This document shows, piece by piece, positions 16,507-24,842 of a stretch of 64,000 nucleotides of DNA (the first letter of the stretch is position 1; the number at the start of each line of letters is the position of its first letter). The stretch spans positions 1-64,000 of the forward strand of contig JARRRD010000068.1 of assembly GCA_037381085.1 (NCBI GenBank), in the 5' to 3' direction. Below the pieces are notes generated by a model. That model was not told the DNA's origin. It made no database searches and was given only the letters and a program-made list of their open reading frames with translations. Source of the stretch: JARRRD01 sp037381085. Lineage in GTDB: Bacteria > Nitrospirota > Thermodesulfovibrionia > Thermodesulfovibrionales > UBA6898. The position numbers and the translations under genes are program-made.

Positions 16507-17763
16507 ATGGCAAAGTTTGATTTTGATATCGGGATCCTCGGCGGCGGAGCGGCCGGTCTCACTATTGCATCGGGTGCCGCACAACTTGGAGCTAAGGTAC
16601 TTCTCATCGACAAGGAAGACAGGCTGGGAGGGGACTGCCTGCACTACGGTTGCGTCCCGAGTAAGACCTTAATCAGAACCGCTCATGTCTGGCATCTCAT
16701 GAAGAAGACCCGGCGTTTCGGACTTCCGGACCTCGAAATGAAGCCGGTGGATTTCGGGGCGGTGGCGGCAAGAATACAGTCCGTCATCGGCACCATACAG
16801 AAGCATGATTCCGAAGAAAGGTTCTGCAGTCTTGGCGTGAAGGTTGAGTTCGGAGATGCCGTGTTTACTGACGAGCATACCATGAGCCTCGGCAAAGCCT
16901 ATACGGCGAAGACGTGGGTCATCGCAACTGGTTCTTCTCCGGCCGTCCCTCTCATAGATGGGCTGGACAAGACCCCGTATATCACCAATAAGAAAATATT
17001 CTCCCTGGGCAGACTCCCGGATTCGATGATCTTTTTCGGCGGTGGGCCGATCGGCGTCGAGATGGCCCAGGCATTCTGCAGGCTGGGCAGCAGGGTGACG
17101 GTTATTGAGCGCGGCAGCCAGATCCTCATCAAAGAAGACAAGGACATGGCGGACGCGGTGATGCAGGCAATGATCGATGAAGGGGTGACATTCTATCTCG
17201 ATTCCGAGATCATCGGTGTGCTCGATCTCGGCACGGAAAAAGAAGTCGTCATAAGGGAAGGAGACGAAACGACTAGCCTGAAAGCCGAAGTCATTGTCGT
17301 CGCCGCCGGAAGAGAGGCCAATGTCGAAGGCTTGGGACTGGAAGCGATAGGCATCGACTTCAATAAAAAGGGAATAAGAGTCGACGACCGCATGAGGACG
17401 AACCATTCTCATATCTATGCAGCGGGAGACGCCACCGGCATGTATCAGTTCACCCATGCAGCGGGATACGAGGGGGGCATTGTCCTCAGCAACGCCATAT
17501 TTCATCTTCCGAGGAAAGCCGATTACACATATCTTCCCTGGTGCACCTACACCGACCCAGAATTGTCGAGTATCGGTATGGGCGAAGCCGCCGCGAAGAA
17601 AAAAGGGATAGCTCATTCGGTCTGGACAGAGGAGTTCCGCGCAAATGACAGGAGTCTTGCCGAAGGTGAAGAGGTCGGCAAGATAAAAATGGTACTGGAT
17701 GAACATCGTCGCCTCGCTTCGGGAGTTGTCACGGCAATACGGATCTCCCGTCACCCTGGGTAA
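16507..17763 (+). CDS. FAD/NAD-dependent disulfide oxidoreductase, C-terminally truncated
   Basis: 418 residues from ATG 16507 with GGGAGG 7 nt upstream. FAD-binding GGGAAGLTIASGA, the redox-active CLHYGCVPSK, the NAD-binding FGGGPIGVEMAQAF and the second FAD motif IYAAGDATG are all intact. The frame then departs from the family after KIKMVLDEH and stops at 17763. The C-terminal dimerisation domain, about 75 residues with the catalytic HPxxxE, is missing. The family (dihydrolipoamide dehydrogenase, mercuric reductase) needs that domain for a dimeric active site, so the product is probably inactive or altered. A short frame at 17699-17851 (IPADYATDTTIFTNGGMFLY) overlaps the broken end and may be the remnant of the fused sequence. 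Confidence 0.85.
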   Translation: MAKFDFDIGILGGGAAGLTIASGAAQLGAKVLLIDKEDRLGGDCLHYGCVPSKTLIRTAHVWHLMKKTRRFGLPDLEMKPVDFGAVAARIQSVIGTIQKHDSEERFCSLGVKVEFGDAVFTDEHTMSLGKAYTAKTWVIATGSSPAVPLIDGLDKTPYITNKKIFSLGRLPDSMIFFGGGPIGVEMAQAFCRLGSRVTVIERGSQILIKEDKDMADAVMQAMIDEGVTFYLDSEIIGVLDLGTEKEVVIREGDETTSLKAEVIVVAAGREANVEGLGLEAIGIDFNKKGIRVDDRMRTNHSHIYAAGDATGMYQFTHAAGYEGGIVLSNAIFHLPRKADYTYLPWCTYTDPELSSIGMGEAAAKKKGIAHSVWTEEFRANDRSLAEGEEVGKIKMVLDEHRRLASGVVTAIRISRHPG

Positions 17764-17849
17764 TATCCCGGCAGATTACGCGACCGATACCACCATATTT
17801 ACAAACGGAGGCATGTTTCTTTATCCCGAATTTTCCTCCGCAGGCAAAG

Positions 17850-20513
17850 GTGTATAAAAAAATCAGCGACTACGGCATCATCGGCAACCTGCGTTCCGTT
17901 GCGCTCGTGGGACTCGACGGAGCTATCGACTGGCTCTGTCTTCCCTATATCGATTCGCCGAGCGTGTTTGGCGCTCTGCTCGATGAGAAAGAAGGGGGGC
18001 GTTTTGCCCTGACGCCGGAAGGACAATGGGATTCCGTTTCAGAGTACCTGCCCGAGACGAACGTGCTGCTGACCCGGTTCAGAACCAGAACCGGAGTGAT
18101 GGATCTCGTCGACTTCATGCCCGTCCAGGTATCCGGCAACTACGGTGGCCAGTCGGATCGGCACGAGCTCTACCGTCGCGTTTCCTTGATAGGGGGTAAC
18201 ATGAAGGTTGGCATGGTTTTCGATCCGCGATTTAACTACGCGATGGCGGATACGGTGGTCGAGCGCGAGGGGCGTACGCTTGTAGCTCGGGGCGACGGGA
18301 AAGTTGTGGCCCTCGCCGTTTCCTCCGAAATCCCCGAATATGACGTGTCGGGAAGTGCGCAGTGGACGCTGATACAGGGAGAAACCCTCTGGTTTCGTCT
18401 CAAGTTCAATGCAGATGAATCCTTGGTCTGCGAAGCCCTGTCGGCTGAAAAGGAATTGGCCCGGACTAAAGAGTACTGGCGAAACTGGCTCAGGAAGCGG
18501 GAGACCGGACGAAGTCTTCATTTCGGGCACTATAAGCACATGGTTGACAGGTCCGCTCTTGTACTCAAACTCCTTCAGTTTGAAGAAACGGGTACCCTTG
18601 CCGCAGCCGCCACCACTTCGTTGCCCGAGGAGATTGGAGGCGCAAGGAATTGGGATTATCGGTTCACCTGGGTCCGCGACACCTCCTTCACGATCGAAGC
18701 GCTCTTTAATTTGGGCCACCTTTCGGAAATGGAGGGATACCTCAGGTGGATGGAACAGCTCCTCATGGAGCACGGCGCAGAGAACATGCAGATCATGTAT
18801 GGTCTACGTGGGGAACAGGAGCTGCCCGAGCGGGAACTGGCACATCTGGACGGTTACAAGGGTTCCCGGCCCGTACGCGTCGGAAACGGTGCTGCCAGGC
18901 AGACGCAGTTGGACGTATATGGCGAAATCATGGACGCCGCGCTCAAACTGTCGGACTATGTAGGGAAGATCGGTTATAAAATGTGGCCCGTGCTTCGTGA
19001 TATCTGTAACTATGTGGTCAGCCATTGGATGGACCGCGACAGCGGGATATGGGAAGTGCGTGGTGGACCTTACTCCTTTGTATATTCCAAGGTAATGTGC
19101 TGGGTGGCGCTCGACAGGGGGCTGACTATCGCAAAGCGGTATGGTTTCCCGGCGGAGACGGAAGTATGGGAGGAAGCGAAGAAGCAAATCAAGGATGAGG
19201 TGCTTGCAAAAGGCTGGAGCGACGAAAAGCGCTCATTTGTCCAGCATTATGAAACTTCCGGGCTGGACTCGAGCAATCTGCTCCTGCCCGTTCTCGGCTT
19301 TTTGCCCTTCGACGACACGAGGGTCGTTTCGACCGTAGAGGCAGTTGAACGCGAGCTGAGCCGCGATGGATTCCTCCACCGCTATAGAGATGAGGACGGC
19401 CTTCCGGGTGGAGAAGGCACCTTTATGCTCTGCTCATTCTGGCTGGTGGACTGCCTTATCGGTCTCGGGAGGATAGACGATGCCGAGCTGCTGCTGCGGA
19501 AGCTGGAGAACACGGCGAACCACCTGGGCCTCTTCTCCGAAGAATACGACGTAACCTGGCGCGAAGCCCTCGGAAATTTTCCGCAGGCGTTCACGCACAT
19601 CGGCTATGTCAACAGTGTCATCAGGCTCCTTGATGCCAAGGGCGAACTTCGGACAGGAGAAAAAGAGAAGCGGCGTCCCTCCGTTATCGACAGGCTGCGT
19701 GCTCCGAAGATTCTTCTCAACGACGGCGAGGCCGAAAAGCAGCTACCTCCCCGTGAAATCGTTGGCCGCCTCAAGAAAACCATGAACCTGCTCCGCGGCG
19801 CTTTCTTCAACACCCCGGAAAGCCGGATTGCCTATGAGAAAATGAAAGGTTCCGAACCATTCCGTGAATACCTGGACCTAAGCTACAGTCTCAAAGGCAT
19901 GAATCTCGGTGACCTGGAGAAACGAAGCGAAAAGATAGCGTTTTGGATAAACCTTTATAACGTCATTGTCATTCACGCCGTTATTGAACTCGGCATCAGG
20001 GGCTCGGTGAAGGAGGTGAGGGACTTCTTTAGAAGGGTCAGCTATCAGATCGGCGACACAACCTTTACTCCCTATGAAATAGAGCACGGAGTCCTAAGAG
20101 GAAACAGGCGGCCGCCTTATGCGCTGTCACCCGTGTTTGGCCATGGCGATCCCAGACTCGCATTCACAGTTGAGCCACTCGACCCGAGGATTCATTTCGC
20201 CCTGGTATGCGCCTCTTCTTCATGCCCACCGATTGATGTCTACACTGCTGACAAACTGGAAGATGAACTGGACATCTCCGGCCGGACATTTCTTAACGCT
20301 GGGGCGGTCGTGATTGACCGTGATCACCATCGCGTTTCCCTTTCCCGCATCTTCAAGTGGTATTCAAAGGATTTCGGACGGAGCCAGTCCGACAGGCTGA
20401 CGTTTGTAGCGCAATATCTTTACAACGACGATGACGGGCGCTTTCTGGCGGAGCAAGCGGAGAATCTGTCGGTCGGATACCAGGAGTACGACTGGCGGCT
20501 CAACAGACACTGA
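17850..20513 (+). CDS. GH15 glucoamylase/trehalase-like hydrolase fused to DUF547
   Basis: 887 residues from GTG 17850; the family start (YKKISDYGIIGN) follows directly, but no clear ribosome site is present. Residues 1-600 are a glycoside hydrolase 15 protein: LVGLDGAIDWLCLP, the acid loop LPEEIGGARNWDYRFTWVRD, and the C-terminal GNFPQAFTHIGYVNSVI. Residues 640-887 form a DUF547 domain (IAFWINLYNVIVIHAVIE, ASSSCPPIDVYTADKLEDEL). GH15 members cleave alpha-glucosidic bonds of starch or trehalose. DUF547 is found alone in bacteria and in plant proteins and its function is unknown. There is no signal peptide, so the enzyme would be cytosolic. Confidence 0.85.
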   Translation: MYKKISDYGIIGNLRSVALVGLDGAIDWLCLPYIDSPSVFGALLDEKEGGRFALTPEGQWDSVSEYLPETNVLLTRFRTRTGVMDLVDFMPVQVSGNYGGQSDRHELYRRVSLIGGNMKVGMVFDPRFNYAMADTVVEREGRTLVARGDGKVVALAVSSEIPEYDVSGSAQWTLIQGETLWFRLKFNADESLVCEALSAEKELARTKEYWRNWLRKRETGRSLHFGHYKHMVDRSALVLKLLQFEETGTLAAAATTSLPEEIGGARNWDYRFTWVRDTSFTIEALFNLGHLSEMEGYLRWMEQLLMEHGAENMQIMYGLRGEQELPERELAHLDGYKGSRPVRVGNGAARQTQLDVYGEIMDAALKLSDYVGKIGYKMWPVLRDICNYVVSHWMDRDSGIWEVRGGPYSFVYSKVMCWVALDRGLTIAKRYGFPAETEVWEEAKKQIKDEVLAKGWSDEKRSFVQHYETSGLDSSNLLLPVLGFLPFDDTRVVSTVEAVERELSRDGFLHRYRDEDGLPGGEGTFMLCSFWLVDCLIGLGRIDDAELLLRKLENTANHLGLFSEEYDVTWREALGNFPQAFTHIGYVNSVIRLLDAKGELRTGEKEKRRPSVIDRLRAPKILLNDGEAEKQLPPREIVGRLKKTMNLLRGAFFNTPESRIAYEKMKGSEPFREYLDLSYSLKGMNLGDLEKRSEKIAFWINLYNVIVIHAVIELGIRGSVKEVRDFFRRVSYQIGDTTFTPYEIEHGVLRGNRRPPYALSPVFGHGDPRLAFTVEPLDPRIHFALVCASSSCPPIDVYTADKLEDELDISGRTFLNAGAVVIDRDHHRVSLSRIFKWYSKDFGRSQSDRLTFVAQYLYNDDDGRFLAEQAENLSVGYQEYDWRLNRH

Positions 20514-21037
20514 GGGACAAGGCTTTTCCCTAGATCATACCTGCAGCTTACTGGGACCACAAGGAAAGAGGGCACTCTGTGAAACCGGAAAAAGCGGACC
20601 AATGGGAAACGCAAGCAACAAAATTACGGAACAGCGCAGAACAATGGCGAACAATCTTGGGAAGGCAATTGCCGGAGCGGACTGCGTCACGACCGCCGGC
20701 GCGTGAGACATATCATGAAGGTAATAAGAAAAAGACAGCCGCTAAAGTCATGTATGACACTGATCCCGGAAGGCTCGTGAAGAAGCAGCTTTCCTATTAC
20801 GAAAAAGAACATTACAAGTATTCTTCGTGTTTTTGCGGGGAACTGCGAATATTGGAGGGCTGGGGAAGTAGAAAGAATCCTTCGTTGTTGCCGAGAAAAG
20901 TGTAAAAAGGTAAGCTCCATTACTTCATGAACCATGCTTGGTGAAGTAAATTAATTACAATTGAGCGCCCCATTTGATGGTTTTTTGTGCTGCAGTTCGT
21001 GATTTTTTGCCGGAGGTATTGGTTAAGAAACGATCCA
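20514..21037 (+). other. 524-bp region without a secure gene
   Basis: A 51-codon frame at 20750-20905 (MYDTDPGRLVKKQLSYYEKE, continuing with Cys residues CFC) has protein-like composition, and its frame is open back to 20579, but it lacks a ribosome site. No tRNA, repeat or terminator was recognised. Confidence 0.4.
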
Positions 21038-21862
21038 ATGAAATATTTTTCTGAATTCTGGGGAGAACTTGTCGGGACTTTCATATTGGTTTTTTTAGGT
21101 TGCGGCGCAGTTGCGGTGTCCGTACTGTTTTCCTCCCATTTCGGTCTCTTCCAGGTAGCTGCCATTTGGGGCATTGGGGTAACTCTTGCCATATACGCTA
21201 CACGACATCTCTCCTGTGCGCACCTGAATCCCGCCGTCAGCGTCGCCATGGTTACAGGCGGGCGCATGTCCATAAGAAGGTTGCCTGCTTATGTCGCAGC
21301 CCAGTTTGCCGGGGCATTCATGGCCGCCGCCGTGCTCTATATGCTCTTTTCCGCCTCGATCGCGCGCTATGAAAAAGGTCATGGAATCGTCCGTGGTAAG
21401 CCGGCGTCTGTCAGCACCGCCATGATCTTCGCAGACTTCTATCCAAACCCCGGAGCCGGCCCGGCTGCCGCCGTCACGCCCTTAAATGCCTTCTTAGCCG
21501 AATCGGGAGGCACTTTCCTCCTCGTTTTTCTGATATTTGCACTGACCGAGGGCTGCAATCTCGGCCGGCCCGGCGAACCTCTGTCACCACTTTTCATAGG
21601 CGTTACGGTTACTGTAATAATCTGTATTATAGCGCCGCTTACCCAGGCCGGATTGAATCCCGCGAGAGATTTCTCTCCACGGATCTTCGCGACCCTTGAG
21701 GGATGGGCCGAGGTTGCATTCCCCGCCGGACGTTACGACTTCTTGACCGTGTATATTGCCGGACCGCTTAGCGGAGGCATTGGGGCGTCCCTCCTGTTTA
21801 CCCGTCTGCTACAGCCGCTTATGCAGAAAAAAGCTACTGAGAAGAATTGTAAGTGTGATTAA
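21038..21862 (+). CDS. Aquaglyceroporin (MIP family)
   Basis: 274 residues from ATG 21038 (KYFSEFWGELVGTFILVF). Six membrane helices and two NPA boxes: CAHLNPAVS and GLNPARDFSPR, the latter in the GlpF-type NPARDxxPR form. Glycerol facilitators and AqpS-type proteins conduct arsenite As(OH)3 and methylated arsenicals as well as glycerol. The next gene is arsM, 24 bp downstream, so an arsenic-linked role is likely (inference from context; no glycerol kinase or dehydrogenase nearby). The pore-lining residues cannot be judged without a model. Confidence 0.9.
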   Translation: MKYFSEFWGELVGTFILVFLGCGAVAVSVLFSSHFGLFQVAAIWGIGVTLAIYATRHLSCAHLNPAVSVAMVTGGRMSIRRLPAYVAAQFAGAFMAAAVLYMLFSASIARYEKGHGIVRGKPASVSTAMIFADFYPNPGAGPAAAVTPLNAFLAESGGTFLLVFLIFALTEGCNLGRPGEPLSPLFIGVTVTVIICIIAPLTQAGLNPARDFSPRIFATLEGWAEVAFPAGRYDFLTVYIAGPLSGGIGASLLFTRLLQPLMQKKATEKNCKCD

Positions 21863-21885
21863 ACACAAAGGAGAAAAGAATAATT

Positions 21886-22947
21886 ATGTCTGCAGACCGA
21901 CTTAATAAACTGAAAGAATATTACGGCAAAATCCTCCGGGGGACAAAGGATCTGAAGAGCAGCGCTTGTTGCTGTAATGACGACGAACTGCCCCTTTCGA
22001 TACGCCGCGTATTACAGGAAATCGATCCGGAAATACTGGACAGGTTTTACGGATGCGGATCGCCCATCCCGCCGGCGCTTGAGGGGAGAACTGTCCTTGA
22101 TCTTGGATGCGGGACGGGACGAGACGTATTCATAGCTTCACGTCTTGTCGGTCCTGACGGTTTCGTCATAGGTGTCGATATGACCGATGAGCAGGTGGAA
22201 GTCGGCAAAAGACATATTGATTCGCAAATGAGGAAATTCGGCTATAAAGAGCATAACGTCGAGTTCAGGCATGGGTATATCGAGGACTTAGGGGCAATCG
22301 GCATAGCAGATAACTCGGAAGATATCGTGATATCGAACTGTGTTATCAATCTTTCACCGGACAAGCGTTCGGTATTCTCGGAGATCTTCAGGGTGTTGAG
22401 GCCCGGCGGAGAGCTCTATTTCTCGGATGTTTTTACGGGGAGGCGCATCCCGGAACATTTCATGGATGATCCTGTGCTCCATGGCGAATGCCTCGCCGGA
22501 GCAATGTATATCGAAGATTTCAGGAGACTGCTCAGTGACCTCGGCTGTCTTGATTACCGCGTTATGTCCAAGAGAAGGATATTTCTTGACAATGCTGAGA
22601 TAGATGAAAAAGCGGGCATGATAGATTTTTATTCCATGACCTTGCGGGCGTTCAAACTCGACAGCCTCGAAGATATATGCGAAGACTATGGCCAGACAGC
22701 CGTATACCTTGGCACAATTCCTGATAATCCTCACAGGTTTGCGCTTGATGACCACCATCTCTTCATCGCGGGTAAACCAATGCTTGTATGCGGCAACACC
22801 GCTTCGATGCTGGGGGAAACGCGATACGCGACTCACTTCCAGTTGACCGGCAATCGAGCAGCCCATTTCGGGCCTTTTGGCTGCGCCCCCGCTGCCGCAA
22901 GAAACGAAAATGACGAGGGGGGCTGTTGTGGAGGGACGTGTTGCTAA
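21886..22947 (+). CDS. arsM: Arsenite methyltransferase
   Basis: 353 residues, the full-length ArsM form. SAM motif LDLGCGTGRD, GVDMTDEQ, ISNCVINLSPDK and RVLRPGGELYFSDVF. The catalytic-site cysteine is in HGECLAGAMYIEDF, a position that is TGA in the ArsM gene at 8.3 kb. An N-terminal ACCC cluster and a C-terminal CCGGTCC tail could bind As(III). A long C-domain (residues 235-345) matches full-length ArsM proteins. Product: mono- to trimethylated arsenicals, or the dimethylarsenite precursor of arsenosugars together with ArsS. AAAGGAG 12 nt upstream supports the start. Confidence 0.93.
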   Translation: MSADRLNKLKEYYGKILRGTKDLKSSACCCNDDELPLSIRRVLQEIDPEILDRFYGCGSPIPPALEGRTVLDLGCGTGRDVFIASRLVGPDGFVIGVDMTDEQVEVGKRHIDSQMRKFGYKEHNVEFRHGYIEDLGAIGIADNSEDIVISNCVINLSPDKRSVFSEIFRVLRPGGELYFSDVFTGRRIPEHFMDDPVLHGECLAGAMYIEDFRRLLSDLGCLDYRVMSKRRIFLDNAEIDEKAGMIDFYSMTLRAFKLDSLEDICEDYGQTAVYLGTIPDNPHRFALDDHHLFIAGKPMLVCGNTASMLGETRYATHFQLTGNRAAHFGPFGCAPAAARNENDEGGCCGGTCC

Positions 22948-23006
22948 ATGGATGCAATTCCGGGATACTGAAAACATACAAAGCTCGATACAGGAGGAAA
23001 GCAGGT

Positions 23007-23471
23007 ATGGGAGAACTTGTCCACACATCTCATATTACAGTTGTAAGAGAAAATGGCCCTACCAGGCGTGCTATCATCGCGGGATTGGACGAACCCGTCT
23101 ATTACGGAGTCCATGGGGGAATAAAGAAGTTTTATAAGATTGAGCCGGAGGAAGAGCATGCCGCTACACTGGACCATATCGTTGCCGCCACGGCCGCCTG
23201 AATGATGGGTACACTGGCCACGGTGCTGGCTGGAAAGAAGATCCTCACGACAAAAGACCGTTACAGGGCGGAGGTGGAGGGAGACATTGAAAATGTCAAC
23301 AATATCCTCAAGATCACCAGGATAAGAGTAACATACCACTTGAAACTCCAGAGAGAGCAGTCTCGGGAGGCGCGGGAAGCATTCTCATCCTATCTGCACC
23401 TGTGTCCGGCGGCCCAGAGCATAATCGGTTGCATAGCGATAGAGGATGATTTGACGATAGAGGAGACCTGA
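23007..23471 (+). CDS. OsmC/YhfA-like protein with in-frame UGA, predicted selenoprotein
   Basis: 154 residues when TGA 23199-23201 is read as residue 65. ATG 23007 has AGGAGG 9 nt upstream. Before the TGA the sequence reads ATLDHIVAATAA and after it MMGTLATVL, which is the OsmC motif LDxVVAAxAGC(L/M)xGTLxxxL with TGA at the catalytic cysteine. The frame continues through AEVEGDIENVNNILKITRI to the second conserved cysteine in CPAAQSIIGC and a stop at 23471. OsmC proteins reduce organic peroxides with two Cys residues; the TGA replaces the first. OsmC-like proteins are a recognised bacterial selenoprotein type. It lies 59 bp after arsM. Confidence 0.85.
23214..23233 (+). promoter_or_regulatory. 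Candidate bacterial SECIS element in the OsmC-like gene
   Basis: CTGGCCA (23214-23220) pairs with TGGCTGG (23227-23233), seven pairs with two G-U, around the loop CGGTGC. The loop starts 19 nt after the UGA and has G at its second position, as in the ArsM hairpin (CGTGGA). Confidence 0.6.
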
Positions 23472-23529
23472 TCAGAGAATATGGCGGGTTGGGAAGAAGT
23501 CTAACCATTATTGCCCGGAGGAGAAATAC

Positions 23530-24021
23530 ATGAACAGAAATATATCCGCAGTGTTTGGCCGAATATTGATCTTTTGTATGCTTTTTACCGTCCCGGCATT
23601 TGCCCATGACAACCACGGTCCTCACGAGAAGAAGATATTCACGAAACATTTCGATAGGACGCTGTTCAATATCACCGAACATGCCGCATTTAGCGTGGAG
23701 ATCCTTCTTGATGACAGTGAATATCCTATAGGGAAAGGAGTGGTAGGCATCGTGCTCCACAATGCGAAAGATTCAGACGTGAAGGGGGCCAGGATTACAC
23801 TGGCACTTAAGAACATGTAGACCGGTCAAAGCGTGCCGGGAGCGCCGACTATAACGGATAAGGGAAACGGCCTTTATATTGTCTCAGGCCTAAACTTGCG
23901 GAGACAGGGCCGATGGGAGCTTGCAGTGACGGTCAGCAAAGACAACGTCGAGGATAGCGTCAGGTTTGACTTGCCCGCCGCTCTGATGAAGCTCTACCCC
24001 AAGGGCAGGTATTCTCCCTAA
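23530..24021 (+). pseudogene. YtkA/FixH-like exported protein interrupted by an amber codon
   Basis: Residues 1-25 are a Sec signal peptide (ILIFCMLFTVPAFAHD). The frame continues for 96 codons to KNM, stops at TAG 23818-23820, and continues in the same frame (TGQSVPGAPTITDKGNGLYI, then GRWELAVTV) to TAA at 24021. The two parts together make one complete immunoglobulin-like YtkA domain of about 163 residues, ending in the family's GxWELxV strand. TAG serves as an ordinary stop elsewhere in the window, so reassignment to pyrrolysine is unlikely. A recent nonsense mutation or a sequencing error is the simplest reading. AGGAG lies 7 nt before the ATG. Confidence 0.6.
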
Positions 24022-24044
24022 TCGTCGTTGAGTCCCCGTAAAGG

Positions 24045-24218
24045 CTAAAATCGCGACCATGATCCCCGCGCTGCGGCCCTCAATTTGTCCACGGATAGTA
24101 TCATGACGTATTTGTCTTCAAATCTATTACGCCTTTTCTCCTTAATCTGTTGAGCGTGACAGTTACGGTCTCTCTTGTGGATGCGACAAGATCGGCGTAA
24201 TCCTTGAATGACTGGATT
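24045..24218 (-). pseudogene. Fragment of a CRP/FNR-type regulator (HTH domain only)
   Basis: On the minus strand the frame reads SFKDYADLVASTRETVTVTL, then NRLRRKGVID, close to the HTH of the intact regulator at 25908-26600 (DFADLVASTRETVTVTLNKL). One T is missing after GGCGTAATAGATTT; restoring it gives FEDKYVMILSVDKLRAAARG, parallel to FEDKYLVIKQVDRIRSLAE in the intact gene. The sensory domain is absent. It is a truncated, frameshifted paralogue directly downstream of the HAD phosphatase gene. Confidence 0.7.
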
Positions 24219-24824
24219 TTAATGATCAGAAATATATCTTGCCGCATCAAGGAGGCTTGTGGCGATATAAATGTTGGATTTGTCCGGAAAACGTTCTACC
24301 GTTTTATCTTCCCCCGGTTGATTCTCGAAAGGAACAAGGATACCCGTTCCGCCAATATTGAGCGCTGTCTTCACATCGGAGGCGCGGTCCCCGACGACAA
24401 AGACCTTCGCCTTCTCTCTTGTCATGCCTTCCGATCCCAATGCATCAAATACCATTCCGAGGCCTGGTTTCATGCAGTCGCAGTCGCAGACAAGTTCCTC
24501 ATCGAACTGATATTCTGGATGATGTTCCACGTAGTTCCGATCGGCATGGGGACAGAGAAAAAAGCCATCGATAACATATTTGCAGACTTCATGTGCCCTC
24601 GCCGCAGTTAGGAGAGGGAAGTCGGCTATCGCGACTCCCGGCTGATTTGTTATCATATAAACAGAGGAGACGGGAATCTTGTTGAGCAGCCTGATACCTT
24701 CCATCACATACGGCAATATCCTGACCTTCGATCTCCATTCATCATCTCGTCCGAGATAGAGATGTTTCTTCTCATCATAAATTAAGGTCCCATCTCTATC
24801 CAAGCATATGAGCGTCCGTATCAT
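24219..24824 (-). CDS. HAD-IIIA phosphatase, GmhB-like
   Basis: 201 residues. HAD motif I is CLDRDGTLIYD, motif II lies in MITNQPGVA, and motif III/IV is VVGDRASDVKTA. CPHADRN and CDCDCMKPG give the zinc-loop cysteines typical of D-glycero-D-manno-heptose 1,7-bisphosphate phosphatase (CxH...CxC(R/M)KP). GmhB acts in LPS inner-core heptose synthesis; no other heptose genes are near. Related histidinol-phosphate phosphatases share the fold. Its 3' end touches the CRP-fragment pseudogene, and a 6-phosphogluconate dehydrogenase gene lies 18 bp upstream, so the two may be one operon. Confidence 0.8.
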   Translation of the reverse strand: MIRTLICLDRDGTLIYDEKKHLYLGRDDEWRSKVRILPYVMEGIRLLNKIPVSSVYMITNQPGVAIADFPLLTAARAHEVCKYVIDGFFLCPHADRNYVEHHPEYQFDEELVCDCDCMKPGLGMVFDALGSEGMTREKAKVFVVGDRASDVKTALNIGGTGILVPFENQPGEDKTVERFPDKSNIYIATSLLDAARYISDH

Positions 24825-24842
24825 GCCCGTGTAATGACCGCC

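Noticed and set aside
20579..20905. 108-codon frame
   Set aside because: No ribosome site or recognised motif; kept only as a note on the empty region.
23818..23820. UAG as pyrrolysine
   Set aside because: TAG ends several ordinary genes here and no pyl genes or tRNA-Pyl are visible; a nonsense change is simpler.
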